The notes beneath the pieces are model-generated. The model did not search any database. It had not been told where the DNA came from and saw nothing but the letters and a program-made list of their open reading frames with translations. This document shows, in pieces, positions 20,629 through 29,138 of a stretch of 64,000 nt of DNA. The stretch lies in the NCBI RefSeq assembly GCF_000208385.1, contig NC_015436.1, positions 2,163,297 through 2,227,296 of the forward strand. The letters run 5' to 3'. Positions within the stretch are counted from its first letter, which is position 1. Each line of letters starts with the position of its first letter. Both the position numbers and the translations under genes were made by a program. This DNA is from Parasphaerochaeta coccoides DSM 17374 (GTDB taxonomy: Bacteria > Spirochaetota > Spirochaetia > Sphaerochaetales > Sphaerochaetaceae).

Positions 20629-22077
20629 ATGAAAGACATGAAAAAATATCTGTTGCACTTTTTTTTCTCTTTCGTCGTCCTTCTCGCCGCCATCCCGGCG
20701 CTTGCCGCGGGTCCAATACATGAGAGGGCTTCCTCATCTTATTACAACCCGTACTCCACAAGTTTCACTTCATCACAGAACGATGAGATCGAACAGGATA
20801 TGCAGCAACTGGAGAGGCTGTACAGATACGTGGACAGCATGTATCTGAATGACATTGACCGCAATGCCGCCTATGAAGCCATGGCAAAGGCACTTCTCGC
20901 TTCCCTTGAGGATGAATATTCTTTCTATATCGGAGCCGATGAAGCCTCTGACTACATGGATGACACGACCGGAGTGTATGGGGGCATAGGTACATACATC
21001 TCAAAACCACACCCCGACAGCCGGGATTCATCAAACCCTGACGCGCTTTACATAACTATCGTGTCTCCTTTCCCCGGTTCCCCCGCAGAACGGGCAGGAC
21101 TGAGATCCGGGGATCTGATTACCCACATAGACGGAAAGGATGTGGACGATCTTTCCGTTGCCCAAGCGTCCTCATCTCTGAAAGGAACTCCGGGGACGCC
21201 GGTGACCTTGACGGTGAAACGTGGAGGGAATCCTTTTGAAGTCTCCCTTATCAGGGAACAAGTTACGACTCCCTCCACGACCCATGGCATCATAGACGGG
21301 AACATCGGTTACGTGCAGATCAGCCAGTTCGTGACTTCTACCGCCAAGGATGTCGAAAAGATATTAAAGGATTTCCAGTCCAAGAAAGTCGCGGGAATCG
21401 TCATTGACCTACGCAACAACCATGGCGGCCTCGTGGACTCAGCGCTGACCATCGCGGACTTCTTCCTTCCTGACGGCAAGACAATCGTGAACCTGAACCA
21501 CAAGAACAAAAGTGACGATATACGCTACATTGCCTCGGATGGCACGCTGATCCCGCAGAACGTTCCCCTTGCTCTCTTGATCAACGAAGGTTCGGCATCT
21601 TCGTCCGAAATCCTGGCCGGAGCGCTCAAGGACAATGGCCGTGCCATCCTTGTGGGGGAAACATCCTTCGGAAAAGGCGTAATGCAGTCAGTGACCACCT
21701 TCGGGAATGGCTACCTCCAGGTCACCAATGCCCGTTATCTCACTCCATCCGGAGCGGACATACACAAGAAAGGCATTGAACCGGACATCAGGGTAGAGGA
21801 ACCTTCCTTCACGGAAGAAGAAGTCCTTTCCTATGAAAAATTGATGGCAGACCGGGCAATCTATGTCTTCGTAGACGCGCATCCTGACTATACGGAGGAA
21901 AATCTCCAGACCTTCGCACAGGAAAATGCGGAGTCAGGAGTCCGGAAGGAATTGCTCATCCTGCTGGTGAGGAATGAATACCTTGCACGCATACCCTACG
22001 CGGATCGTCCTATAGCTGACCTGAAGCATGATGTGACCTTGCTCAAGGCAATCGAATACATCCATTCGGGGCAATAG
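20629..22077 (+). CDS. C-terminal processing peptidase (S41)
   Basis: 482 residues with an N-terminal signal peptide (MKKYLLHFFFSFVVLLAAIPALAAG), so it acts in the periplasm. A PDZ domain follows (SPAERAGLRSGDLITHIDGKDV, ~residues 145-225). The tail-specific protease core has the catalytic serine in INEGSASSSEILAGAL and the general-base lysine in GETSFGKGVMQ. It should degrade or mature exported proteins from the C-terminus. ATG 20629 and ATG 20638 are both possible. RsmE follows 6 bp after the stop, suggesting an operon. A TATAGT -10 lies near 20590. Confidence 0.92.
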   Translation: MKDMKKYLLHFFFSFVVLLAAIPALAAGPIHERASSSYYNPYSTSFTSSQNDEIEQDMQQLERLYRYVDSMYLNDIDRNAAYEAMAKALLASLEDEYSFYIGADEASDYMDDTTGVYGGIGTYISKPHPDSRDSSNPDALYITIVSPFPGSPAERAGLRSGDLITHIDGKDVDDLSVAQASSSLKGTPGTPVTLTVKRGGNPFEVSLIREQVTTPSTTHGIIDGNIGYVQISQFVTSTAKDVEKILKDFQSKKVAGIVIDLRNNHGGLVDSALTIADFFLPDGKTIVNLNHKNKSDDIRYIASDGTLIPQNVPLALLINEGSASSSEILAGALKDNGRAILVGETSFGKGVMQSVTTFGNGYLQVTNARYLTPSGADIHKKGIEPDIRVEEPSFTEEEVLSYEKLMADRAIYVFVDAHPDYTEENLQTFAQENAESGVRKELLILLVRNEYLARIPYADRPIADLKHDVTLLKAIEYIHSGQ

Positions 22078-22083
22078 ACACTG

Positions 22084-22875
22084 ATGCGGATTTACAAGCT
22101 GCCCGTTTCATTTTCCGGAGAATCTTTTTTCCTGCTCTCCCCCAAGGAGAGCCGGTATCTTGTATCGGTTCTGCGCTTTCCCGAAGGCAAGACATTCTCC
22201 GGTCGCGATGCTTCCGGAACTCCTTGGCTTCTCACCTTGCAGAAAGTCGGCGCATCTTACGGGTTGCGATGCACGCCAGCCACTGAAGATGATGCAACGG
22301 AAAACGCAGCTGATGCCATGCCCCTGTACACAGGCTTCCTTCCTGCCATCCACCTCTTTCCCTGTCTTCTGAAAGGAAAGAAATTGGAAGGAGTCATCCG
22401 CCAGGCATGTGAGATGGGCGTCCGCCGCATCACGCCGGTTCACAGCGCCCATTGTGTCGCGTCCTTCGTGGACGATGAGAAACGCAATGCCGGAAAGATA
22501 CAACGTTTTGAGGCTCAGGTCAGGGAAGCCGTCCAGCAGAGCGGGTCACGAATCATCACGGAGGTGACTCCTGCCATACCCTTCTCCGATATTCCCACAG
22601 CATGGGGATCTTCCGGGCCGGGGCTTTTCTTCCATCAAGGCCAGAATGACGCCTTGTCCTTTGGGCAGAGGATAGCGCTCATACGAAACCACGTCCTGGC
22701 CGGAGCCCCCCTTGCCATTGTCATTGGTCCGGAAGGTGGCCTTTCCCCGGAGGAATGTGCGCTTCTGGAAGCCAGTGGTTTCCACGGCGTTTTGTTGAAG
22801 ACCAACATCCTCAGGGCAGAGACCGCGGCAATCTATGCCATCGCAGCGGCGCAATCCTTGCTGTTGGAAGCCTGA
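22084..22875 (+). CDS. rsmE: 16S rRNA (uracil1498-N3)-methyltransferase
   Basis: 263 residues, normal family length. An N-terminal PUA-like domain precedes the SPOUT methyltransferase domain, whose SAM-binding knot is visible as VIGPEGGLSPEE and LKTNILRAETAAIYAIAAAQ. KKLEGVIRQACEMGVRRITPV is the usual conserved stretch before it. It methylates U1498 in helix 44 of 16S rRNA. It is transcribed with the S41 protease gene just upstream. Confidence 0.93.
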   Translation: MRIYKLPVSFSGESFFLLSPKESRYLVSVLRFPEGKTFSGRDASGTPWLLTLQKVGASYGLRCTPATEDDATENAADAMPLYTGFLPAIHLFPCLLKGKKLEGVIRQACEMGVRRITPVHSAHCVASFVDDEKRNAGKIQRFEAQVREAVQQSGSRIITEVTPAIPFSDIPTAWGSSGPGLFFHQGQNDALSFGQRIALIRNHVLAGAPLAIVIGPEGGLSPEECALLEASGFHGVLLKTNILRAETAAIYAIAAAQSLLLEA

Positions 22876-22917
22876 TGGAAGTTGATGGAAGTTGCGTGAG
22901 GAACCCCGCGGGAACCC

Positions 22918-22946
22918 TTGACAACGAATGGACTGTTCTCTATAGT
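22918..22946 (+). promoter_or_regulatory. tRNA cluster promoter
   Basis: A consensus -35 TTGACA (22918-22923), a 17-bp spacer and TATAGT (22941-22946), 13 bp before the first tRNA. This is the strongest promoter-like sequence in the window. Confidence 0.75.
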
Positions 22947-22959
22947 TGTGTACCTGACT

Positions 22960-23044
22960 GGAGAGATGTCCGAGCGGTCGAAGGAGGCGGTCTTGAAAAC
23001 CGCAGAGGCGCAAGCCTCCGGGGGTTCGAATCCCTCTCTCTCCG
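22960..23044 (+). tRNA. tRNA-Ser (anticodon TGA)
   Basis: Acceptor GGAGAGA pairs with TCTCTCC, discriminator G. The anticodon loop CTTGAAA sits in a perfect stem, with a long class II variable arm and GGTTCGAATCC T-arm. CCA is not encoded. A T7 run follows. Confidence 0.95.
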
Positions 23045-23084
23045 CTTTTTTTACACATGGACGTAGTACGGTCATGCAGGAACT

Positions 23085-23171
23085 GGAGAGGTGCGAGAGC
23101 GGTCGAATCGGGCTCCCTGCTAAGGAGTTGTGCTGGTAACGGCACCGAGGGTTCGAATCCCTCCTTCTCCG
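23085..23171 (+). tRNA. tRNA-Ser (anticodon GCT)
   Basis: Acceptor GGAGAGG pairs with CTTCTCC including one G-U pair; discriminator G. The anticodon loop CTGCTAA lies in the stem CTCC/GGAG. A long variable arm and GGTTCGAATCC T-arm are present. Confidence 0.94.
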
Positions 23172-23196
23172 AACGTTGTTTTTTGACAACATATTT

Positions 23197-23270
23197 GAGA
23201 CCATAGCTCAGCTGGATAGAGCATCAGTTTGCGGAACTGAGGGTCGGAGGTTCGAATCCTCTTGGTCTCA
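23197..23270 (+). tRNA. tRNA-Arg (anticodon GCG)
   Basis: GAGACCA/TGGTCTC acceptor, D-arm GCTC/GAGC, anticodon stem TCAGT/ACTGA with loop TTGCGGA, T-loop TTCGAAT and discriminator A. C35 and a D-loop A20 agree with arginine identity. GCG in place of the usual ACG is unusual for bacteria. Confidence 0.9.
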
Positions 23271-23286
23271 TCACTTTTTATGACCG

Positions 23287-23373
23287 GGAGAGATGTCCGA
23301 GTGGTCGAAGGAGACGGACTCGAAATCCGTTGTATCGTTTACGGTACCGAGGGTTCGAATCCCTCTCTCTCCG
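23287..23373 (+). tRNA. tRNA-Ser (anticodon CGA)
   Basis: Acceptor GGAGAGA/TCTCTCC with discriminator G. The anticodon loop CTCGAAA is enclosed by ACGGA/TCCGT. A long variable arm and GGTTCGAATCC T-arm are present. Confidence 0.94.
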
Positions 23374-23413
23374 AATCAGGAACGTATGTACCGGTTGTTT
23401 TTATGTCCGCACT

Positions 23414-23499
23414 GGAGAGATGTCCGAGTGGTCGAAGGTGCACGCTTGGAAGGCGTGTGTGCTCAAAAGGCACCGAGGGTTCGAATCCCTCTCTCTCCG
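23414..23499 (+). tRNA. tRNA-Ser (anticodon GGA)
   Basis: Acceptor GGAGAGA/TCTCTCC with discriminator G. The anticodon loop TTGGAAG is enclosed by CACGC/GCGTG. A long variable arm and GGTTCGAATCC T-arm are present, followed by a T5 run. Confidence 0.94.
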
Positions 23500-23504
23500 T
23501 TTTT

Positions 23505-23614
23505 CCCCAGCATGACAGATTCCGTGCTATGCGTAGTCGCCCAACCCCGTCAGGACCGGAAGGTAGCAGCGGTAAGCGACTTACCATGAGACATGGGTGA
23601 TTTGTCTGCTGGGG
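23505..23614 (+). ncRNA. ffs: bacterial signal recognition particle RNA (4.5S type)
   Basis: Contains the conserved Ffh-binding core GTCAGGACCGGAAGGTAGCAG and the GGTAAGCGA side of domain IV. The outer helix is CCCCAGCA (23505-23512) with TGCTGGGG (23607-23614), followed by TTTTATTT. At ~110 nt it is the short bacterial form. It follows the serine tRNA cluster closely and may be co-transcribed. Confidence 0.93.
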
Positions 23615-23743
23615 TTTTATTTGAGCCTGTTGATTCCTGATTCACGCCGTTCCCATAAAGGCAACGACGCGAACAGACAGCCATCACTAAAATACGGAAT
23701 CCATTATTTCATATTCCGTTCTATCGGACCTATCCCCATCAGA

Positions 23744-24940
23744 TTATACTGATTTGGAGCCGACTTCCTGCTTCGCCGAGACTGGTTTCACCGTGTGATT
23801 ACTCACACAGCCAGAGCCTTCCTCTCCACAGGCTGACACCGTGGAACTCACGGCGTAATCTCTTAAATTGATCGCGGCATTGACGTCGCGATCATGGCGT
23901 GCGCCACACAGGGGGCACGTCCATTCGCGCACCGACAAAGGCAGGTTTTCCACCGTATGCCCACAGGCGGAACACCGTTTGGAGCTTGGAAAGAACCTAT
24001 CAACCACGACGATCATGCCGCCTCGCATATGCGCCTTGTACTCCAGGAGCCGCCGGAACTCGAAGAATCCCATGTCGGCCACGGAACGGGCCACATGCCG
24101 ATTTCTCATCATGCCTGTGACATTCAGATCTTCAATACAGACGGTGTGAAACCGCGTGGTGAGATCGGTTGTCACTTTATGCAGCGCGTCGTTGCGGATA
24201 TAGGAGATGCGGGCATGAAGCCGGGAGAGTTTTCTTTTCGCCTTCTCCCGGTTGCACGAACCGTGCTTCTTTCTGCTCACGCTCCGGGAGAGGCGACGAA
24301 GTCGCTTCAACAAACGTTTATGCGCCTTCGGTCCTTCCACCTTCTCTCCCGTGGACAATGTCGCCAAAGAGGAGACGCCCAAATCCACACCTACCGCGCC
24401 TTGGTTTTCGGCTTTGGGAAGATGCGAAAGATCCGGCGTATCCACCGTAATACTCACAAACCATCTGTCAGCGACACGGGAGACTGTGCCCGACATGATT
24501 TTACCCGCGAATCTGACTCGTTCGTGCATACGCACCCACCCAAGCCCTGGAATGCGGATGCGATTGTCCTTCACGGAAAACTGATCGTTAGAGATGCTGA
24601 AGCGGTCATGGACTCCTTTCTTGCGGAATTGGGGGAAACGGGCGCGTCCAGCAAAGAAATTCTTGAACGCAACGCCCAAGTGCATAATCGCCATTTGCGG
24701 AGCGTTTTTGGTGACTTCCAACATCCACGGGAAGTGTTCCCGTTTGATGGCGTTCAAGTGGCGGCGCAGGGACATTTGCGATGGTTTTGACTTGTCGGGA
24801 TCACGCTTGCACTCTTCATAGAGCCGCTTCCATTCGGCCAGCGCCCAATTGTAGGCGAACCGAGCCACGCCCGAGGCGCGGGCAAAATAGGTCGCCTGCT
24901 TATTGGTCGGGTCAAGCCCGATTTTATGGGCGATCAGCAT
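23744..24940 (-). CDS. tnpB: TnpB, RNA-guided RuvC-type nuclease of an IS607 element
   Basis: 398 residues. The N-terminal helix-turn-helix region (YFARASGVARFAYNWAL) precedes the split RuvC domain. All three acidic residues are visible: Asp186 in GVDLGVSS, Glu270 in CIEDLNV and Asp352 in HDRDVNAAINL. The zinc ribbon is C323/C326 and C342/C345. TnpB proteins cut DNA next to a short target-adjacent motif, guided by an RNA from the element's own 3' end, and help keep the element at its site. The gene is full length, with no frameshift, so it is probably active. Confidence 0.92.
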   Translation of the reverse strand: MLIAHKIGLDPTNKQATYFARASGVARFAYNWALAEWKRLYEECKRDPDKSKPSQMSLRRHLNAIKREHFPWMLEVTKNAPQMAIMHLGVAFKNFFAGRARFPQFRKKGVHDRFSISNDQFSVKDNRIRIPGLGWVRMHERVRFAGKIMSGTVSRVADRWFVSITVDTPDLSHLPKAENQGAVGVDLGVSSLATLSTGEKVEGPKAHKRLLKRLRRLSRSVSRKKHGSCNREKAKRKLSRLHARISYIRNDALHKVTTDLTTRFHTVCIEDLNVTGMMRNRHVARSVADMGFFEFRRLLEYKAHMRGGMIVVVDRFFPSSKRCSACGHTVENLPLSVREWTCPLCGARHDRDVNAAINLRDYAVSSTVSACGEEGSGCVSNHTVKPVSAKQEVGSKSV

Positions 24941-25557
24941 TGCGAGGACTCCACCGCTTTCTTTACTCCATCAAGCATCTTGTGAGTCTTGTGCGAACGG
25001 GAGCCATAAAGCCTGGCGGAAAACACGGTGATGATTTCCAGAACATCCTGTGCCACATCTTCCTCAAAGTTGGTGTCTTCACCCTGATTGAGAATGACGA
25101 CTTCAACACTTTTCGCTTCACAGATGGCGAACACGAGCTCCGCTCCCCATCGCAACAACCGGTCGCGATGCGTGATTACCAAGCGCCCAATATGCCCGCT
25201 CATGATATCGTTAAGTAGTCGTTTGAGTCCTTCTTTGTGGTAATTCATCCCAGAACCAAAATCGCAGACAACGTCAAACGTCCACCCTTGGCGGGCGCAA
25301 TACAATTCGAGAGTCTGCTTCTGTCGTTCCAAATCATTCTTTTGATCATGACTGGAAACACGGGCATAGGCGATAGTGCGCCGCTCCCCACCAAAAAGAT
25401 GATACTGCTCGGGAATAAGTTTGGAAAGGTCATAACGCCTATGCCCGGAAGTCGTTCGAACAGGCGTCAGCTTTCCCGCCGCCTCCCAGCGTCGGAGCGT
25501 GGTGACGGAAACACCTAATGCCTTTGCGGCTACACCGATGCCGACAATAGTATTCAT
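24934..25557 (-). CDS. tnpA: IS607-family serine recombinase (transposase)
   Basis: 207 residues from ATG 25557 (MNTIVGIGVAAKALG); a longer frame to 25593 is possible but less likely. It has an N-terminal MerR-like helix-turn-helix (ALGVSVTTLRRWEAAGKL) and a small serine-recombinase catalytic domain with the nucleophile in YARVSSHDQ (~Ser68) and RDRLLRWG later. This N-terminal DNA-binding arrangement is specific to IS607 transposases. Its end overlaps the tnpB start by 7 bp. Confidence 0.92.
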   Translation of the reverse strand: MNTIVGIGVAAKALGVSVTTLRRWEAAGKLTPVRTTSGHRRYDLSKLIPEQYHLFGGERRTIAYARVSSHDQKNDLERQKQTLELYCARQGWTFDVVCDFGSGMNYHKEGLKRLLNDIMSGHIGRLVITHRDRLLRWGAELVFAICEAKSVEVVILNQGEDTNFEEDVAQDVLEIITVFSARLYGSRSHKTHKMLDGVKKAVESSQC

Positions 25558-25602
25558 AATAGATATTATTGCATAGGTATGAGCAGATGTCAAGTCAACA
25601 GT

Positions 25603-26172
25603 TCAATCCCTATCCAAGACATCACTCCAATGGAGAGACTCGTATCCAAGCATAAGCCATCCTACCGTGGAAGAAAGAGCATTGGCCTCCAACATGATAT
25701 TGTCAATGTCATCTAAAGTCGGCTCCCAAAAAGCAAGAAGGGTTCTTTCTTCATAGTACAGCCCGTACATCCAATCCTCAGGCTCATTCCAAACGCTCTC
25801 ATAGTCAAGATAATCAAAAACAACATCAACTTCCCCGTATGTCCAGGAAACGCCCTTCTCGACCCTCTCAAAGGCATCAATTACGTTTTCACCATATGTG
25901 GAAGTCTCTATATCCTTCCCGACTGCCACAATCTTACATACTCCATACTCATCATCAACCGCTACGAAGTATTGTTCAAACAAGTCATGAGGCTTGGACG
26001 GGAAAACCGAGTACCACGTATAAACAGTACGTATCTCATCCACCTCAGGAAAGAATCCTGCATTTTCCAAGTCTTCCAGAGACATTTTCATGTCAATCCC
26101 AAAAGGCCCCGCAAACAGGACGACACACGATACCCCCAAAAACACCATCAGGACAAACAAACGTTTTTTCAT
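25603..26172 (-). CDS. exported protein, unknown function
   Basis: 189 residues with a clear signal peptide (MKKRLFVLMVFLGVSCVVLFAGPFG). The VSC within it is not followed by a typical lipoprotein start, so cleavage by signal peptidase I after LFAG is also possible. The mature part is acidic and rich in Trp/Tyr (FDYLDYESVWNEPEDWMYG). I do not recognise a family. A GGGGAG site precedes the ATG. The IS607 element begins right after its stop codon, so the natural 3' end may have been changed by the insertion. Confidence 0.7.
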   Translation of the reverse strand: MKKRLFVLMVFLGVSCVVLFAGPFGIDMKMSLEDLENAGFFPEVDEIRTVYTWYSVFPSKPHDLFEQYFVAVDDEYGVCKIVAVGKDIETSTYGENVIDAFERVEKGVSWTYGEVDVVFDYLDYESVWNEPEDWMYGLYYEERTLLAFWEPTLDDIDNIMLEANALSSTVGWLMLGYESLHWSDVLDRD

Positions 26173-26423
26173 TTCTCTCCCCCTGTCTTCTTGTTCCGGC
26201 GTACATTCCCCATATATAAGTAAAGATTGAATCAGTATAAGCCCTCAGTTGCCATGCTTCAAGGATGATTATTGTCCCCCTGACCACTTCGCAACGATTT
26301 TCCTTATCTTCGCTGAGTGAAAGCCTCCAGTCATCCACTCATCACAGACGAGATACCCCCATCCATGAAAATATGCTATAGTCTCGATGGGTTGGCCGTG
26401 CCGAACTGTCGGCCAGGGAGTTC

Positions 26424-28301
26424 ATGTATATGGCATTTGAAGTAACAGCGACACGCCGCCGTCCCCAGACCTTCGAGGACATGGCCGGACAAGATTTCTT
26501 CGTCTCGACAATCAGCAACGCCATCAAGCAGAAACGCATCGCCCATGCTTATCTGTTTTCCGGGCCTCGCGGCGTCGGCAAGACATCTTCCGCCCGCATC
26601 CTGGCAAAAGCCCTGAACTGTGAACAGGGCCCCACGGCTCATCCCTGCGGCGTATGTTCCAACTGCAAGGAAATCACCGCTGGCAACAGCACGGATGTCA
26701 TAGAAATTGACGGTGCAAGCAATACATCGGTTAACGACATCCGCGCCATCAAGGACGAGGTCATGTTCCCTCCCCAGAAATGCCGCTATAAAATTTACAT
26801 CATCGATGAAGTCCATATGCTCTCCACCAGCGCCTTCAACGCCTTGCTGAAGACCATCGAGGAGCCGCCTGAATACATCATTTTCATATTCGCTACGACC
26901 GAGACGCAGAAAGTCCCCGCGACAATCCGCAGCCGTTGCCAGCAGTTCCACTTCCGGCTCTTTACCATGGAAACCATTGTGAAGCTCCTCACGGAGGCAG
27001 CAGCGGAAACAGATGTCCAGGCAGACCATGATGCCCTGTTGTGGATAGCCCGTGAGTCTACCGGCTCCATGCGTGACGCATACACCCTGTTCGACCAGAT
27101 TGTCTCTTTCTCACATGGACATATCACTTTGGCGAGCATCCAGGACAAGCTCGGAGTCTCCGGCGTAGAAAGCCTGAACAATGTAGTCCTCTCTATTCAG
27201 GAAGGCACGACAGCACGGACGGACGACTTTCTTTCGGAACTTCTCTCCTCCGGTGTTTCAGTGGAACAGTGCGTCAGGGACTTCGCTTCATTTTTCAGGA
27301 TGATACTCCTGCTCAGGCATGGTGTCACATCGGTTGATGCCTTGGGAATGAGACCAGATGCCATTCCGAAGGCCATTGTCGATTCCTATACCGACGAGCA
27401 AGCGGAAGCCGCCCTGGAGATGTTCCTTCAGGTGTACCGGGACATCCGTTATTCAGTAAACCCGAAGTTCGAGCTGGAGCTGGCAGTCAGCCGTCTTGCT
27501 CAGCTTCCCTATACCGCATCGTCCCACGCCGTGATGCAGTCATTGTCTGCCATGAAGCGGGAACTTTTGGGTCTTGCAGGCATACAACCCTCTCAGGAAC
27601 CCATTGCCGCCACTACAGGGAAAGCTGGCAAGACATCACCTACGGACGGGCAGGAAAGGTTGGTCATTGAAAGACCATGGGAAAAGAAAACCCAGACAGC
27701 ACCTCCGCCACGCCAGAACCAGACGCCTCCCCCGGAATCAAGCCCTCTCGAACCCAGCCCCTTTGAATCCAGTCAACCTGTATCCAAAACCTCGGAAAAA
27801 CAGGAGCGTCAGCGGGAAACCATGGATTCAGATGATGTGACTCATGTGACACAACCGTTAGCTTCCCCCCAGTATTCCGAACCACTTCCCGCTACGGAGA
27901 AAGCAAAAGCATCTCCATCACTTCCCCGACCTTTCACCAAGGATGACTTCCCTGCCTTGGTGGATGCTTTTGAAAGGGCAAAGAATCCTACCCGCCTGAA
28001 CCTGACGTATCTGACCGACGCATATGAGAAAAATAATAGCTTGGTTCTGGAGTTTGCCACCCGTTTCAGCGCAGACAGCATCAGCAAGGTCATTCCTTTC
28101 CTGCGCTCCGCTATCCGTTCCATCTGTGGATACGATGGGCCTGTGGAAATCATGATGCGGAGGCAGGAACAGAAAGAAGACCTGCCGACACAGATTGGAC
28201 TTGATCCGATCGACCAGAAGATTGCGCGCATGTTCAATGGAAAGACGGAGACCGTCCATCAGATTGAGCTTGCGCATGGAGAAAAGGACGACGCGCAATG
28301 A
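26424..28301 (+). CDS. dnaX: DNA polymerase III gamma/tau subunit
   Basis: 625 residues, clamp-loader ATPase. Walker A GPRGVGKTSSARI, a four-cysteine zinc module (CEQGPTAHPCGVCSNC), Walker B YIIDEVHMLS and the sensor/arginine-finger motif IRSRC are all present. Domain III follows to ~residue 370, then a Pro/Ser-rich linker (~400-500) and a C-terminal tau-like domain. I find no strong slippery sequence for a gamma frameshift. Starts at 26424 or 26430 both fit a GGGAG site; a TATAGT -10 lies near 26373. recR overlaps its end by 4 bp. Confidence 0.94.
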   Translation: MYMAFEVTATRRRPQTFEDMAGQDFFVSTISNAIKQKRIAHAYLFSGPRGVGKTSSARILAKALNCEQGPTAHPCGVCSNCKEITAGNSTDVIEIDGASNTSVNDIRAIKDEVMFPPQKCRYKIYIIDEVHMLSTSAFNALLKTIEEPPEYIIFIFATTETQKVPATIRSRCQQFHFRLFTMETIVKLLTEAAAETDVQADHDALLWIARESTGSMRDAYTLFDQIVSFSHGHITLASIQDKLGVSGVESLNNVVLSIQEGTTARTDDFLSELLSSGVSVEQCVRDFASFFRMILLLRHGVTSVDALGMRPDAIPKAIVDSYTDEQAEAALEMFLQVYRDIRYSVNPKFELELAVSRLAQLPYTASSHAVMQSLSAMKRELLGLAGIQPSQEPIAATTGKAGKTSPTDGQERLVIERPWEKKTQTAPPPRQNQTPPPESSPLEPSPFESSQPVSKTSEKQERQRETMDSDDVTHVTQPLASPQYSEPLPATEKAKASPSLPRPFTKDDFPALVDAFERAKNPTRLNLTYLTDAYEKNNSLVLEFATRFSADSISKVIPFLRSAIRSICGYDGPVEIMMRRQEQKEDLPTQIGLDPIDQKIARMFNGKTETVHQIELAHGEKDDAQ

Positions 28302-28888
28302 ACACCCTGGACAATCTCATCCAAGCATTGAGCCGTTTGCCCGGCATCGGCCCCAAGAGCGCAGCCCGCATCGGCTACCACCTGATAAAGACAAATCCCC
28401 AGTATAACAAGGAACTGGCAAAAAGCATCGGGACTATCCAGGATGTCGTTTTCCCTTGTCCTGTCTGCGGCAGCTACACGGAGATATCTCCCTGCCGGTT
28501 CTGCTCTGACTCATCGCGGGACAGAGAACTTCTTTGCGTGGTGGAACAACCGCAGGATGTAGTGACGATCAGCACGTCCGGCTCATACAACGGCCTGTAC
28601 CATGTCCTTGGCGGGGCAATCAGTCCCTTGGATGGCATAGGACCGGAAGACTTGAGTTTCGATTCCTTGATGCGCCGCATTTCCGAAGGTTCCTTCCAAG
28701 AGGTCATCATAGCCACGAATCCTACCGAGGAAGGGGATACTACGGCCATGTATATCCGTCACCTGATGAAAGATTTTCCTGATATCATCCTGACACGGTT
28801 GGCTTCCGGACTGCCAATCGGCGGAGACTTGGAATATGCCGACCGCCTCACTCTCGCCCGTTCCCTCCGCGGACGCATCAAGTTCTGA
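28298..28888 (+). CDS. recR: recombination mediator RecR
   Basis: 196 residues. An N-terminal helix-hairpin-helix (LSRLPGIGPKSAARIGYHL) is followed by a zinc finger (CPVCGSYTEISPCRFC), a TOPRIM domain starting LLCVVEQPQD with the SGSYNGLYHVLGG segment, and the conserved TPEGD-like TEEGD. It loads RecA at gaps with RecF/RecO. The ATG overlaps the dnaX stop (ATGA), so the two are translationally coupled. The ybaB gene commonly found between dnaX and recR is absent. Confidence 0.94.
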   Translation: MNTLDNLIQALSRLPGIGPKSAARIGYHLIKTNPQYNKELAKSIGTIQDVVFPCPVCGSYTEISPCRFCSDSSRDRELLCVVEQPQDVVTISTSGSYNGLYHVLGGAISPLDGIGPEDLSFDSLMRRISEGSFQEVIIATNPTEEGDTTAMYIRHLMKDFPDIILTRLASGLPIGGDLEYADRLTLARSLRGRIKF

Positions 28889-28992
28889 AAAAAGGGGCAT
28901 GTTAACATTCTTTTTTTCCATAGGCTCAGGTTCTTGCGTCTCACACGGCAGAAACAGTATTGAAAAATAACATTAACGGCTTCAAGCGTAAA

Positions 28993-29072
28993 ATAGTTAA
29001 AAAGCATTATATGTTTTATGCAAAATCATATTTTCGGGTAATACCATAAACTACCAACATCAGGCTTACAGT
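28993..29072 (+). promoter_or_regulatory. lipoprotein-regulon promoter, C39-peptidase lipoprotein gene
   Basis: The right arm AATCATATTTTCGGGTAAT (29024-29042) ends 97 bp before the ATG at 29139. The left arm, 28993-29012, is degenerate (ATAGTTAAAAAGCATTATAT). A -10-like TACAGT lies at 29067-29072. The surrounding bases also resemble the upstream regions of loci B and C. Confidence 0.55.
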
Positions 29073-29138
29073 GGATCAACCATCACCCAAACACGGTCGA
29101 TGGATTCCATCATTTTCTCAAAAAAAAGGTGAACAACT

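Larger units (their letters stand above)
23690..25602 (-). mobile_element. IS607-family insertion sequence (tnpA-tnpB)
   Basis: A serine recombinase gene followed by tnpB on the minus strand, overlapping by 7 bp, is the IS607 layout. This family has no terminal inverted repeats, so the ends given are approximate. The left end lies near the stop codon of the gene at 25603, and the right end lies beyond tnpB, toward the SRP RNA gene. A stem (ACGGAAT 23694-23700, ATTCCGT 23713-23719) follows tnpB, where the guide (omega) RNA of TnpB elements is normally made. No disrupted gene is visible. Confidence 0.75.

Noticed and set aside
27660..27720. Programmed frameshift site in dnaX for gamma subunit
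   Set aside because: A-rich runs (GGGAAAAGAAAACCC) occur, but no canonical slippery heptamer with following hairpin is seen.
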